Assembly: GCA_022497155.1 (NCBI GenBank)
Contig: MU385764.1
Coordinates: 1,427-65,426, forward strand
DNA: 64,000 nucleotides
Direction: 5' to 3'
Source of the DNA: Whalleya microplaca
Lineage: Eukaryota; Ascomycota; Sordariomycetes; Xylariales; Xylariaceae
The notes beneath the pieces were generated by a model, which had not been told where the DNA came from, made no database searches, and saw nothing but the letters and a program-made list of their open reading frames with translations. Numbering within the stretch: the stretch's first letter is position 1; each line of letters begins with the position of its first letter. Position numbers and translations under genes: made by a program. Positions 36,715 through 50,507 of the stretch are shown one piece after another.

Positions 36715-38892
36715 GGATGACAAGGTGGAGTTCGGATACAAAGTGGTGGATGAACATAGGCTTATCTAAACCCTGATAATCAAGACTAGATACCCATGGT
36801 GAACGAGATGCCCCAGACATTATCACGGGAGTTATGTAGTACTTGGTAAACAAGTATACCGAATAAGCCAGTTATATGCCAAATCAGGTTTAGACTCTTG
36901 TCTAGGTGGAAGGATCCAAAAGGCGGTCAAAGTACTTGAAAGACAGAATTGGGTATTGGAACGACAACGTCTTCTGTGAGCGTACTTCAAATGTTACATA
37001 TATCGTTGCTTTGTCACTTACTTCTATCCTAGCTATGATAATTGAATCGATGATCTATACTATGTCGGAATGCGCCACGCGGTCGGCGCGTGCTTTGCAT
37101 ACCTTAGCTTGAGTGTGCACGTTAGCTTGAACCAGATTTGGCAAACTCTTCCGGATTAGGAATAATTGATGGTCGTTACTTACGAGACGATCTTCTAGCT
37201 AATCTATAGCATTCTCGTTATAATACTTCGTCTCTGATGTATTATATGTCACGATGTGGAAAGACTTAACGAAGCGATAACGTACTAGCGTTGCGTTAAG
37301 ACTTGGTGCAGACTTCATATCAGCAGCCTGTTTCACTATGGAGCACAATGGATACCACTTAGCAAGTCACATAATACGGCCATATCAACATGGACAGGAT
37401 AAGATGTGAAAAGAAGCTATGGTGTCCAAGTCAGACTTTTCGGGACAAACTCGGTGCTTCATGTACGATCTCTACATAGTCTTAAGACCAATAGAGATAT
37501 CCAGAAAAGCCGAAGGTGTAGCGACCTAAGAAAACAACATAACAGCTGACGGTGTGCCTTTCGTCAAGAATAGAGGAGACGATACAAACCCGACCCGAAT
37601 ATAAGACAGCTCAATAACAGCAGACACTCATCTGGTCATAATGCCCCTGGAGAATTCAGACATCAGCCAACCAGCTGACATCTAATTACAAATCACCAAC
37701 CAATCGTACACATATATACCCTTTACTATAGACTATTGTGTTGTCATTTAGTGCTAGGCACAATTGGATATATATGCATCATACCACGCCCTTCAGGTAC
37801 TATACCCCAGACCTCGTTCATTAGTGTCATATCGCCCGATGCTCGGAGCCCCTGAACACGGAGGCCACTACATATCACTTCATTCCAACTTCCAGAAAAA
37901 TCAACGACCCTCGTCGCGCCATTTGGTCGTACGTGTGTGCATGCAGTCAAGGTGGTCTCATTTCTGAACCGCAAAATTCAATCAGAGAATCCAGCTTCGT
38001 GTAATTAGGAGTGATGTGTCGACTTTTGACGTTACTTGTTTCTTGAGTAGCTGGCTCATACATGGTATCCTTATCTATAAAGCTACGACGAACATATAAA
38101 GCACCGAAGTCATATTGCACTAGGTAAGAGGGAATATATGTATTGACAGAGCTACTCAAAAGCAAAAGGGGCCGATTGGGAATGTCACTTAGCTGTTACT
38201 GCATGGATCTAAGTATTAGCTTAGTAATAATTTTCTTTGAGCAAGAAGCTACAGTTTTGCCTTTGATAGACACATCGACAACATTCATATAGACGGGGAT
38301 ATTTTAGTTCTTTATAATTTACAAGTAGTTGCTATTCAGAGAAGCGTCTTTTCAGCACAAGTTATCTATATTGTTATACTGCCACGGTTCGGGACAGGGA
38401 AGACGCGTAGCTTGAGGATGGTAAGGGAGATTGCTGGCTGACTATCACCGCCGACGGAGACCAAAGCCAAGAGCACACCATGCACTAAAACTATATATCA
38501 ATAATGTTAGCGACACTGAGATCTAGAATTTTATCTGACAGTGAATTGGAGACGGGCCGAATTTGGGATACTCCTAACGACGACTGGGCCTCTAGTAGAT
38601 GTGCCGCCATTGACTTATTAGCGCCAAGAGAGTGCTGGTCTAGCAGAGCAAAACTCACTTGGCAGGTAGAAGGCCTGGGAAGATATCGTCGTCAAGGACA
38701 ATGAAGGCCGTCTTAATGAGGTCGATGGATCACAGCGCACGGCTCCTCTCGTTATAGATTTCTGCAATGACTCCCACTTCGTGTCATGAATCCCGCATGG
38801 TGTTACACTATAAGAGATGCACTATCAAGATCATGTCAGCTAGAATTTCATTGTACGTCTTCATTCACTATCGTCCGACATCTAGTGACATC
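36715..38892. other. AT-rich convergent spacer
   Basis: 2.2 kb between the NLR and F-box genes, which converge. There are only short frames (under 77 codons) and an imperfect CTTAACG/CGTTAAG inverted pair near 37264-37300. No gene is supported. Confidence 0.5.
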
Positions 38893-40836
38893 TCATCTCC
38901 ATTGCCAATTATACGCTCCAGGAACAAGCCCCCACCATATTTCAGCCTTGCTCGCCGGCATTGCGACTTTCAGATCCGTATTGCTTGTATTTCCTTGGAT
39001 TAGCATTGGCTCTTGTCCACAGAGCATCCACTCTAGGCTCGGCAGGATGGCGGCATATTTTTCAGCCTGCGCAAGCATTCTGTTTCGATGTGCTCGCGCC
39101 CACAACTTGTCATCGTCGAGTTCAAGTAGATTCTCTGAAGCATCGTCTAGTTCTGGCCTCGCCTCTGCATCAATTCTGTCGCTATCGGAGACTTGTACAT
39201 AGAGTCCTATGGGTGAGAAAGGTCGAACTTCTCGAACTGGATAGATGTCCTGTCCAAAAGCTAACTTCTTGAGTTGTTTTAACGGGCGTAAGCTTGTGCG
39301 CATTTCATCGTGATCAATTAGCCATCCATAGCTACCCCAAATATCGTGATATTGAAGACTCAGTTGCTGAAGCGTCGTAATCTTTCCAACTACTGCCAGC
39401 AAGTCCCTTTGATTGTGCGCAATGTGCATATCCGTCGATTCGTCTATGCTACCCCGGCCCCATGTTAGTGACAAAGTACGAAGAGAGGTAAATCCTCTAC
39501 TAGACAGTGCTTGGGTAATGCGGCTACGGAGGTGATCGCCGTCATCAGAAGCATCGGTTAACTTATGATGCACACAGAGGTTCTTGACGTGTTGATGTCT
39601 CCCCATAAAGTCTGCCAGGAGCGTCGCGTCTTGTTCGGACACCTCGCGAAGGTCAAGAACCAAGGTCTCTAGATCCCGTAGGAGTTTGCAGTTGGGAAGA
39701 GCTTTTCCCAAGGTAACTAGATTCTCGTGGAAGCCTGGAGATATTGAAAGGTGTCGGAGAGGAGCATTGAGGATGGACAAGAAGCCAGAATAGGTAAGTT
39801 GTATATGGTGCAACTCGAGATATCGAAGACGAGGAAATGAGATAGGCCCATTGCAAAAAGAAAGTGCGTATATTGGTGGGTAGTTGTGGTCGAATCATAC
39901 CCAGGGGTAATTGACATCAAATTGCCCAATCTTTTTGTGCGAATAATATAATTCCCGGGTTGCCAAGGCTAGTGACTCGAGTGTAGGAGCACATAGTCTC
40001 AGGATTCTATCAAAGAATTGAGACAACGCATGGTTAGTGAAGGGGAAGTTGTATATGTTGTCATGGACCCCTTCTCCTGCTCTCTTCTCTAGTTTTATAC
40101 TGAGGGTAAGAGAGCGCAGAGGCCAAACAGACCTTGTATTTAGTGGCTGCGAGAAACCAGCAAGTATGAATTCGTTAGTGACCGCTCCCTTAAGCTTCAC
40201 TTGCTGTGCTGGGGACTGCACGATTGATCTGAAGGAATCCCTGCATATGGGATAGAAATCATTCCAATCTAGAAACTGGAGGTTGGGCATGCCCTGCGAA
40301 ATGGCCTCTAGTGCAATTAAGCGCCACAAGGCATAGTTATCCCCATCTTGCATGAGGAGCTCGTCCCTGCACTCTTTATCATAGCATGATAGGAATTCTC
40401 TTCTGGTGCAATCGTGAATTTCTCGATCCCACTCCTCCACCCAACCTTCAATCCAATCCCCTGCCAGCGTGAATTTGCGAATGCAAGCTCCAATGGTCGG
40501 TTCCTTCAGAGAGCCTTTTCTGCTAATGGACTCTTCGAAAACCTTGCGGAGCAATCCTTGTGTGCCGTATCGCCCGGCCCAGCAGACTTCGGCAAACTGG
40601 CGGGAGCGAGCCCATTGTCTGCAGTCACTATTGACTAGGGCCAAAGACGATAGCGCCTCTATGTCATCGGTCAGAAAATCAATTATGACAGCAAGAAGTT
40701 CAGATGGTAGCTGTAATAATCGACTATGAGATGCGAGGGGTTGGCCTTCCATAACACGGTCCAGGAGCAGGGCATGTTTGGGATTTTCCGTTTCGGGGAC
40801 GTCGTCCAGTCCAGGTAGGCTGTAGAGGGTGGCCAT
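38893..40836 (-). pseudogene. F-box/LRR-like protein gene with one in-frame TGA
   Basis: F-box protein gene, 647 codons if read through. The ATG is at 40836 (MATLYSLPGLDD). The F-box is LLQLPSELLAVIIDFLTDDI, followed by leucine-rich segments (MPNLQFLDWNDFYP, LRSLTLSIKLE, LETLVLDLRE, LRTLSLTWGRGS) that would bind substrates for SCF ubiquitin ligases. The frame is open except for a TGA at 39897-39895. Downstream the same frame continues with plausible LRR sequence (GPISFPRLRYLELHH). An 87-bp GT-AG intron (39900-39814, a multiple of three) could remove the stop. However, it would use a weak donor GTATGA and the acceptor CTCGAG and would delete LRR-like residues. The options are a recent nonsense allele, a retained or alternative intron, or stop readthrough. 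Confidence 0.7.
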
Positions 40837-42687
40837 AATCAAGAGAGACGCTGTGGTCCACAGTATCCGGAATTTTGTGTCGTAGAAATGTATCTTCTTT
40901 TCTTTCTCCTTTGGCAAGAGCTCGTATAGGTAGTGGACGGCAGTCGTGTTGGACGGTGATAGAATGCGGATGGGGCAAGGCCGTTTTTGTAGACACTGGA
41001 ATATCGGGGTTAACAATTGCTCGGGAGCCTGGAGTCATTGTGGCCACCTTATTGTAGGTACGAGATACCTGAGTACAACCCTAAAAGGGTATGAGTCACA
41101 AACAATGTACCTACCTTCCAGTTCAATTCGTTAATTACCTATTGTGTGATCACTTTACATTCACCAGATTTGCAACTGGTGGGTCTCCTGGATAGCTTAA
41201 TCCTTCACCTCCATTGTCTCCGAAAACATGTCTGAACCGTTCGGTCATCCTGAAAAGACATGCCATCTCTAACACACTAATGTTGCTATGGGTGGCAAAC
41301 ATGGCCAACATAAAAGAGGACTTGGAGGGTGTTGTACTTTATACTTCAAGGCCAGGCCACTAATCGTGAATACAGCTATGATATAACAAAGAAAGTATTA
41401 ATCACACCAAATTTAAGAATCTATAAAGTCGCTCACATAGGCCTTTAGGTTGATCTAGGACTGTTAACTAGACACAACATAGGCTCGTACTTATAGTTAA
41501 GTGAGCGTTGAAATATATCCTGACTAAACAATGGATGAAGTCATGGTAACAATATACCCCTAGAGATATTCACTTAACATACATATCATACATTGATGAA
41601 AGTCTGGCATCATTCTGCAGCAGCATAGCCTCGCTATGCTTTAGAAATAGGAAACTGCCTAAAGAGTCCACAAGTGGCCATGGCTATACCTATACGTAAT
41701 GTATATCGCGTGTCTCTATTTCCAGGCTCATTTTCATAAATACTATGTTTCTTGAAACTGATAGTCATTACTGGAAAGGAACATGCCTCTTCATGTACCA
41801 AAACTATGAGCAACAATCAAGTTCTAGATGCTTAAAACCTGACATAACAATGTACCTAATGGAGCTATCTTGATGATGTGAAGATCACACTTCCATTGTA
41901 TCGTTGAATAAACGAGAAACAAATGGAAGGCAACTTTGCTAGTTATTTATAGATAATCTGTATTGAAGTAATCCCCACTGCAGCCAGCACAGCAAACGAG
42001 GAAGCAAAGCAGTGGTAAGCTGGAAAACAAGACCAACAAAACACATGGATCTAAATGTATGCAACCCAGATACAATTTGCTTGCTGTGCAGATTTCAGGA
42101 GCTTTATATATTACCCATCTATAATCTAATAGGCTGGAATCAAAATGTGTGTAAATTAATATGTGGTCTACATTAATACCTCCTATTGGTAAGAGCAAGT
42201 AGGCGTTCAAGCTAGACTCAAGAGACATATTTCTTCCAATGTTTGCTATATGTAAACAATTTTATAAACTTATGAAAACGATTTCATACGATGATACTCC
42301 ATCGACTAAGACAGCCATATTGCTTGCAGTAAATGTAGCGTCCATCAGGGATGAGCTAACGTAGTTGTCTGATAACACAAACCCAGGCATTGCAAACGCG
42401 CAGTGGTGTATACTCATAGTCTAATATAGTCAGCCACTTCATTTGAGCTGAGACCATTCATATATTCAGTTTGGGCAGCTACGGTATTTCTGATCGCCGC
42501 ATGCTGGCTCAGAGGATCGTGTTGGTGCCGCCAATCGGTACTGAATCCAGAATGTACCCCAGCTACGACACTCTGTTAGCAAACGCAGGTCGCGACATAA
42601 ATAGTCCAATGTTCTCGTTCTATCATCATTTCTCATATACACTCCTGCCTCCACATCCCTACATGCTACCCGTACACGTGAGCCTCG
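40837..42687. other. AT-rich spacer
   Basis: 1.85 kb with no ORF above about 93 codons and no recognised motif. It includes the promoter of the F-box gene at its left end and the 3' UTR of the subtilase at its right end. Confidence 0.5.
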
Positions 42688-45403
42688 TTACACATAACGA
42701 ATCGAGAACGCCACCGACTCCGCGGTATCGTACTCGGCAGGATCGCTCGCATTGCCGAAGATATGCAACGCCTCAAAGACGAGTTTATACGAGCCGCTGG
42801 GGGCGAAACTGCCATCTTCCAACTTGCCATCCCATGCTGCGGCAAACGGGTCGCGCGAGGCGTAGTAGAGCGGGGCGCCGAAGATGTTGCCCAGGTCCTG
42901 TTCCGCCTCGTCACCAACCGATACGACCTTCACGTTGACCTGGGGCGAGCCAAACGCCAGCAGTGCCACGGCTACCGGGTACGTGGTATTGATGTTAGTG
43001 TCGTTGGTAGACGGCAGCACGAAAGACGCGTCGCCCGTGACGGGGTTCAGGTCAGGGTCGGACGAGAGCGCGAGGTAGCCTATGTCTAGGACCGCAGTGT
43101 CGTGCAGACTACCAACGGCGCCATTATAGGGTACCGACAGATGATCGCCGTTGGTACCATTGAGGGTAATGTATCCGGAGTAGACGGGCAGGCGCGTGCC
43201 GTCGATTTCGGGTGGAATGACCGTTACCGAGACTGTGGCCTCGCCGCCGGCAGGAACGGTGACCTTACTTTCGCTCAACTCGATAGTGGCAAACTCGTCA
43301 GTGAACTCTATGCCGGGAAATTCATCTGGGTAGATCGAATCGGAGAAAGTGTATCCGGTAGCGGCGCCAACGCTTCCTACCTCGTAGCTGACATCCTCAG
43401 AGCCGAGGTTGGTGATAGTGAAGTTCAGTGTGTCGACGAGGTGATCGGTGTCATTGAATGCGAGACTTGACCTGCTAAGCAAGGTAGTTGTGTAAGCCGC
43501 GTCGTATGCTTGGACGATACCCGCCCCTATTTGAGCGACAGGTGCTAGTACCGGGTAGGTGGCGCTACCATCGTTGAGAACCTGCGGATTGGAAGTAGCC
43601 GAGAGAAGATTTTCAAGGGTTGCGGGGTCAAGAGTTCCACGGACGTTAGAGACGAGAGCATAGATAGCAGCAACTAGGGGGCAAGCCATAGAGGTGCCAG
43701 ATAGAACGGCATAAGATCCTAGTGGAACGGGGAACGTTGACAGAATCGTACCTCCAGGTGATGCAAGCTGAGGCTTGATGTCCAATTCGAACGTCGGGTT
43801 CCAAGTCGTGTAAGTGCTGGCGTACCCACCGGTAAGTGTGTTCTGCTGATAACTCAGGGAGATAGGCGCGGTGTTGGGATCAAGCATATCAAGAACAACT
43901 TCAGACCCAGACTTTAAGGCTGCAATCCAAGATTCGCCTTGCGCCGCGGTCGCCATACCAACCCCTAGAAGTTCAGGGACTTCAGAAGCAGCAGGGCCGC
44001 TGGCTCCAACCTCGACATTGTTATAAAACATGATATACTTAGCTCCGAATGCAGCAGCATTCGTAGCCTTCTGAACGAAAGTGCAGGTGCCTCGACGGAT
44101 CAGCACAATATATTCAGACAAGTCAGGAGTGTCGTCAGGGAATGAGTCGCACCCGGTAGCCGGATCTGTGATATTGAACGATGGGGCCCAGAGCGGAAGG
44201 CTCACATTGGACCACTCGCTCGGTTCTCCAAGGGCATAACCGAATTCCTGTTGCTCATCACCAGCGATGCTGAAATATGAAGTAGTAAGAAAAACAGGTG
44301 TAACCTCGCTGTCAATTGAAGCGATCGACGTGACCTTCTTGCCGTTGGATGCCGTGCTGGCGTAGAACAAACCGACCGCGCCGTCGTTACCCGCCGATAC
44401 GGTGCAAGGTACACCAGCCTCGACAATTCGAGACACAGCAACGGACCAGGGATCCTCACTCCATCCCGACAAACCCCCAATTGATGCTGTAATTATATTT
44501 GAGCCAGCTTCAAACGCTTGCATGTAGGCATCAATCAAGACATCATTAGCAGCACCACCGGTACAACCAAAAACCCTGAACATGCCAAGAGTGACGCCAG
44601 GAGCAGCGCCAGTAAATCCATATTCGTTTGCCTGCGCTGCGATGATGCCGGAGACGTGGCTACCATGACCGCCACAAGCATCGTAGGGGTCCGGATCCGG
44701 GACCGGTAAATTGTCACCATTGTAGTCATCACCGACGATATCAGTTCCATAACTAAACAAGCACTCGGGGCCAAAACACCCGCCCAAGGCAGGGTGTGTA
44801 TAATCGACCTAGACGCTGTCAGCATGCGATATTCACCGTCCTGAACAAGATACCTACACCTGAATCAATAATACCGATCTTGACTCCCTTACCAGCAATA
44901 CCATCCGCATGGAGCTTGTCCACTTGAGTCATGACGTGCGGGGTGAAGGTATCATTACCGAGTTGTCTTTTGACATTTTGAATGTAGTTTTCTCCCCCAC
45001 GTCGTCCCGTCCAGATAACCTCGTCGTTGGGAAGCGAGTATACCCTATTCGGCCAGACCTGTTTGACGCTAGCAAGCCTATTAAGCTTAACCGCCTCTTC
45101 CTCTGCTCTGTCGATATCATTGAATTGGATGGAGGCTCCCTTGAATAGCGAATAGTTCAGCTTCATGCGCGTCTTTGCCATTGGATCTATGTGGTTAAAG
45201 AATTCTTCCGGGTCCTATTTGAATCATTCTCGATTAGTATTGGCAAACATCTCCGCTCATCCAGGCTCATTCACCTGAGAGTCCTCAAACTCAACGATAT
45301 AGGATCCAACAAGATGCTTTGGGCCAGGAGTTACTTTGGCTTCTGCTGAGAGGATGCCCGCCACGCTGGCGAGCAGCGAAATCAATATCTTGGCTCGAAC
45401 CAT
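42688..45403 (-). CDS. Secreted subtilisin-like protease (S8) with PA domain
   Basis: Secreted subtilase of about 868 aa. Exons are 45403-45275, 45214-44858 and 44808-42688. A signal peptide is visible (MVRAKILISLLASVAGILS) and a propeptide follows (YIVEFEDSQ...). The catalytic triad is complete: Asp160 (GIIDSGV), His210 (GHGSHVSG), Ser535 (SGTSMACP), with the oxyanion Asn in SAGND. A protease-associated (PA) domain is inserted between His and Ser (YIVLIRRGTCTFVQKATNA). The C-terminal part is a Fn3-like/DUF1034 beta domain (TVPAGGEATVSVTVIP). The many N-x-S/T sites fit secretion. The layout matches fungal minor-extracellular-protease Vpr-type enzymes. It should digest extracellular protein for nutrition or host interaction. 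It is an isolated gene with spacers on both sides. Confidence 0.93.
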
Positions 45404-48400
45404 TATCACATAAAGCAACACAGTAGCGAACAGAACCGGTAAGCAAAAGCAACTAGCACAAGGGGACAAAGGGGAGAGCGAGTCAGCTAGACTCAGCGGA
45501 GGGACGTGAAGAGCCTATATCCCACCGAGCACTCTGGGTATTTGTATTTCCTGGCGAATTCCCGGGAGAGCGGCAGCGCCCAAATTCAAGATTGGACGCG
45601 GCATCACGTAACATTGAGCGTGACTTGGGCTTCTTGGCTTTGGAGTTGGCCATCACTATCGGTATAACATCCGATGTTATATTGGAAGACCAGTGAAGGA
45701 AGCAGAATAGGTGGATAGGTACATTATGACCATGGCCTTGAAGCTTGGCAGGGGAGGCTGTACTGCACAATCCATACAGCAGTGCTTTGTAAATGTTGAC
45801 GAGAGAGATTATCCATGATAACTTTGCCGTACAATGCAGAGGGTCAATTCACGATGACCCCGGGCATTTTGCTAAAGTGGGCAGGTGGTAGAGCCAACAA
45901 GACAGGGTCTGATCTGCGGAGATGTCTTCAGGGACTAGGTACCTAGTTAAAAGAACGGGTCGAGATCTCTCATCTTCTGATAAGTCGTTTCTAGGTTACT
46001 ATATATTCGGTGAGAGTAAGGTCAGCAATATGATCTAGTAAGACTTCAAGTCCTCGCTCCCGACGTAAGGCAAGCCAATGTGTTCAAATCGAACAAGAGC
46101 ATCTAGTGTGAGCATAGGGGTTATTATCGGGCGTAGAACCGATAGAACAAAGTCTCCAAGTCACTCAGGCACGGATGAGCATGGTCCCGAGGTATTCCAT
46201 ATCATATTAGTTGCATTATTAAATAAACATGCATGCCGGATTTGATGATTACACCACGCGGTGTCGCGATGTCGTGCTCCTATGACATATTCCCGAAGGA
46301 AGAATTGAACAATCGCTTTTGCCACGAGGTTCAGATGCGGGAAGCCGATACACAAATGACAATATACCTCCATCCTTGCAGAACTGATTTTCATCGAGCG
46401 CAGCCGATTGAACCATCTCCTCAATCAGAGCTATGAGGCTCTAGAAAGAGTTCGAGGATCTCCAACGACTGGTGGGTATTGGGTAGATAAGGTATCTTGG
46501 TAGTGGGATGTGTGTAGGGCAATGTAGGCGGTCCGAGACCTCCTTATCAGGGAAAGACTCTCCGCGTAATCCACCCCCGGCCGCAGTAGAATTTAGGTGC
46601 TGACTAGTAATGTGTACTTGACTGTATGTAGCAGCGCGGCTAAAGGAGATATCCTCGTCCTAATCAGCTCTTCCTTGTATGTACATACTGATAGGCGCTG
46701 ATTCCAGACCTTCGGCGATTTCGCGCATTAGCAAAAGAGCTAGAATGCGGGCCCAACATATAAACTTGAGAAGTTCCATCCTGCATTGCTTCAAGACTAG
46801 AGATGCATATGCGTTCCACCAGTAGATTGTGGTGTATGTAAACGGAATGACGTCCGCCGTTGCGTTCGAGTTGCCCAGTCTTCGAACTATATAAGGTACT
46901 GTATGTTGTAACCGGTAGGTTTGTGGATGGCATCCTTTCTTCCGGCGCCTGCAGAACTAATATATTTGAAGTGGAAATACAACAGACATACAAGGGATCG
47001 CAAAGATATATCTCTGACTCAGAAACGGCTGCCAAAAGCAAGGATATATATGATACTGCAGCAATACTGCGATGCATATAGATCATCTGTGCCTACTTGG
47101 CTGACCCCCCTGTCGATTCCGTCGTCAACTCCAATTGATATAGTACACGAATAATATAATGGCCATCGCGTCATCCCGAAAACTTCGTGCAAATTGCACA
47201 GCTCGAGTTGTAAAGCATCCGTATTTAAAAACATCAATTCATTTTTACTACCTCTCACTTCGGATGATCTAACATGAGCGCGATAGAACAGGACGCGGAG
47301 TACTGCCAGTTTCGATGCGATGTAACGCCCACGGTTAAAGCTCAGTATAAACGCTTGATAAGAACTTACATGAGCCGTTGCGGGTTTTGGAGAACAACAC
47401 CTCAGAATGCTTACTTATCTCATAGTTCTGTGTCACACAGCATAATCTCATTACTGTATCGTCCCCAAGCCATGTGAAGAGAGCTAAGCTAAGAAAATTG
47501 TTGTTTAAGCAGATGGCCTGGAGTACCCATATCTATATCTCTCGTGTCACCGCACATCGTGGCATTCTGATCATCGGGGGCTCAGTAGTTACATTGCATT
47601 CGATGTTCAGCGACGTCGCGTTCAGTGTGAGCACAGGTGCGGTGGAATCCTGTTTTCGAGGGTAGAATTCGCATGGACGGACCGTGACTTTCTGATGTCG
47701 AGCCCACTGCTCCAAGGACACAGTGGTGGCATACCCACGAACCCTTAGTGTCGTGGTCGAGGGGAATCGACTGCAGATGATTTCTTATCGCTCGATATGT
47801 TTTGAAAAAGGTTGCCGTTGGCTCGTTTATTGACGTCGAATATATCAATGACACCTGACTGTGCCATACCAATACGCTGGTTTACAGGTCCGGAGCATCT
47901 CATCTACTCCCCGCTGGCATGCCACCGTACAATACCGGCCCGCTGCCCCATCACAGGAGGACTTTATTAATCAAGGCCGACAACACATCTCCGCTAGTCT
48001 AACAGGCCCGGAAGAAGAAGAAGCGGTGCGGGACCTCGGACGAAGAAATACCTATTCATCGTTATCAGCATTCGTCGTATGTTGTGGTGAGGTAATCGAT
48101 CGTCGTCACACGCTGGTCGACATCATAATCCTTGAAACATGTCGGTCGTATGTCAAGACCATCTAGTCGACGATGACGGTGCCAAGTCTCGCACGAAGGA
48201 TCATTTCTTGGACCCGAGTTGTGTCTATCCGTTGCCACTGGTTATTGTTCAACCCAGCCTTCATGGTACTATGTCGATCCGAATCAGCCTCCCCCGGCTT
48301 ACTCCAGAAACAAACAACGGTAAGCTGTTCACGCAAGGTCGCCACTCTTCCTACATATTAGCCTTGCCGGGCTGCCGTGGCAATTCAATAATCCGATCCT

Positions 48401-49072
48401 TCCGAGAAAGCCAAGAATTCGTAATATGGTAGGGCTACTTGTCGTACTCTTGGCAGACGAGGCGGACGTTGCTGTAGGTACAACGGCCCTCTTGGTCGCA
48501 TTCGACTCTGGCGGTGTCGTAACTACAACTAAGAGACCTCTGAAACTGTTGCGAACGATCATTGTGCTCGTGGTACAAGTTAGAAGCTCACAACTTTGGA
48601 TTATTTACCATTAGATTAAATAACACCAAAAAAAGATAGCCAAAAAACGAGAACTATCTTAACTAAGCTATGAACATAGCTGAGCGGCAAGAAAGCCCCC
48701 AGGTTTTGGCTAATATTACAATTGATTTTTCTATATGTATAAACCACTCTAATTAGGTCTATGTCCAACCCTCAATGCTCATGTTTTGCCGCCTTACTCT
48801 ATAGGGCGTCCAAATACCGTCTATGATGATTGGATATCTCGAGAAATCAAGGAAAACCAGCCATTGCTCGTGTGTGTATATGTATGCATGTGCTCCCAGT
48901 AAAACAGAGAGCACCCGGATGCGCTTGTATGCGCGTGTATGTGTAAGTGTCTTAATGATAGTGCGAAGCTTGTCAAGTATAAAAATATGGTGTTTCACTG
49001 GTCTGTGTAGCTTTGCTACTCGCGCGCGTGCTGTGCGTTCAAGGAGCTTTTAAGGGAAAATATTAAAAGTGC
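45404..49072. other. Large gene-poor spacer
   Basis: 3.7 kb. The left 200 bp is the subtilase promoter. The rest has only frames under about 145 codons with no domain. Plus-strand frames at 47861-48166 and 48139-48432 and a Val/Leu-rich one at 48426-48614 lack splice continuity and were not accepted. CT-dinucleotide and GTGTATG runs occur at 48870-48950. Confidence 0.45.
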
Positions 49073-50507
49073 TTAATGGTCGTTGACGTCCTCGTCCCGC
49101 CCAGGGTACATGATGTCCTGGACGATGACCGCTCTGATGTGGCTAACCAATACGAAGAGGTATGTCGCGAGCAAGCATATCGACATACCCGTCGTAACCC
49201 ATAGTACCCCTTCATGCTTGAGTTCGTTTCCGATCGAGATAGTAGCCAGGATGAAGCCGGTGTTCGGGAAGACCATCGCATACCAGCCGAGATGGAAGTA
49301 CTTGGGACGAGAGGCTAAGACGGCGATGACGCCGATGAAGAACCACCAGAGAGACAGCGCCCATAGGAAGATGGCGGCGACGATAGCCATAGTCCTGATG
49401 ATGTTCACGTCGACGAGTCCGTCTTGCAAATCCCGGTCGAAGTTGTCCGGCAGACCATTCGCCATGCCGATGAACGCAAGTGCAGTGAAAGCCGGGGGTC
49501 CGACGTTCATAAATAGACCCGGTCGGTGTTCACGGTTTGGCAGACCTGTTTTGATTAGCTAAAATCTTTTTTTGGATTTTTCGATAGGAAAGATACATAC
49601 CAGCTTTCATCAAACGCCCAACCATATGTGAATACATCATAAAGGCAACTGACATGCCCAAACCCTGACAGGTCATCCCAGCAACGACGATCGGTATGGC
49701 TGCTATATCTGGCTGAGTGTCTGAAATGACCGAAGCGATAGTTCCCGACAGCATGATAGGGAAGATGGGCAGGATCCATGTCGGCATCATCGTGTGTAAC
49801 TCAAAGCTATGGGCTGCGAATACGAAGGAGAATTGTCCGACGGCTAGCATCAGCGTGACGACAACATATCCCCAGAAAGCAGTCTGGATTGCCCATACCA
49901 ACGCCGTGTCGTTATCGGGAATGGCATAACGCTGAGTACTGGTGATCAGAGTAGCGATTGACAAGAAGTACGTGGGAAAGAAGAAGCCTTCGCGAGGATG
50001 TGATATTGACTTGTAGAAATCGCCATGGTGAAGGAAGAACCGTGCTAGCATACCTAGCGTGAGAACCGAAAAGATGATGATGTTGAGGATATAAACGAAT
50101 AAACCGATTTGCCGAAGCCCAGGGAACTGATGAGGTTGAGCAAAAATTAGAAGCGACAAACCACCCGTACTCATAGGCAACGTAAACCAGGCCCATGTGA
50201 AGTGGTGCATCCTCTGGCGAAATCCTAGCTTTGGCCGATTTGGATCATAAGGATCGTTGTGACCGTGTGCCTTCTCGCCATGCTCCAAGTCCTTGCCGTG
50301 GCCCTCCTTTCCTTCGTGGATGGAGCTGACAGCCGAGTTGACTTGCGTTTCCGTCATAGCTGCATCGAATCCCTTTTCGTTCGCCATATGATTTTGATAT
50401 TCCATCGAATTTCGATTCGACTCGTTTTGGATAGATAATGGTGGCGCCGACATTGGGTAAGATGCCGTATCCTTTGTATAAGGATTTATAGGGTAGTTAT
50501 TTTCCAT
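49073..50507 (-). CDS. TDT-family transporter (dicarboxylate / sulfite efflux type)
   Basis: Plasma-membrane transporter of about 459 aa in the tellurite-resistance/dicarboxylate (TDT) family, which includes Mae1 malate permease and Ssu1 sulfite pump. Exons are 50507-49601 and 49545-49073; the intron splits a Gly codon. A hydrophilic His-rich N-terminal tail of about 95 residues (GKEGHGKDLEHGEKAHGHND) precedes about ten TM helices. Family-typical segments are HHFTWAWFTLPMSTGGLSLL in TM1, PTWILPIFPIMLSGTIAS mid-protein, GPPAFTALAFIGMA and a Trp/Phe-rich ALSLWWFFIGV near the end. The pattern is closer to Mae1-like proteins than to Ssu1, but substrate cannot be set from sequence alone. Length fits the family. 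Confidence 0.9.

Noticed and set aside
47861..48614. Overlapping plus-strand ORFs in the 45.4-49.1 kb spacer
   Set aside because: The frames do not join with good splice sites and show no domain; a multi-exon lineage-specific gene cannot be excluded.
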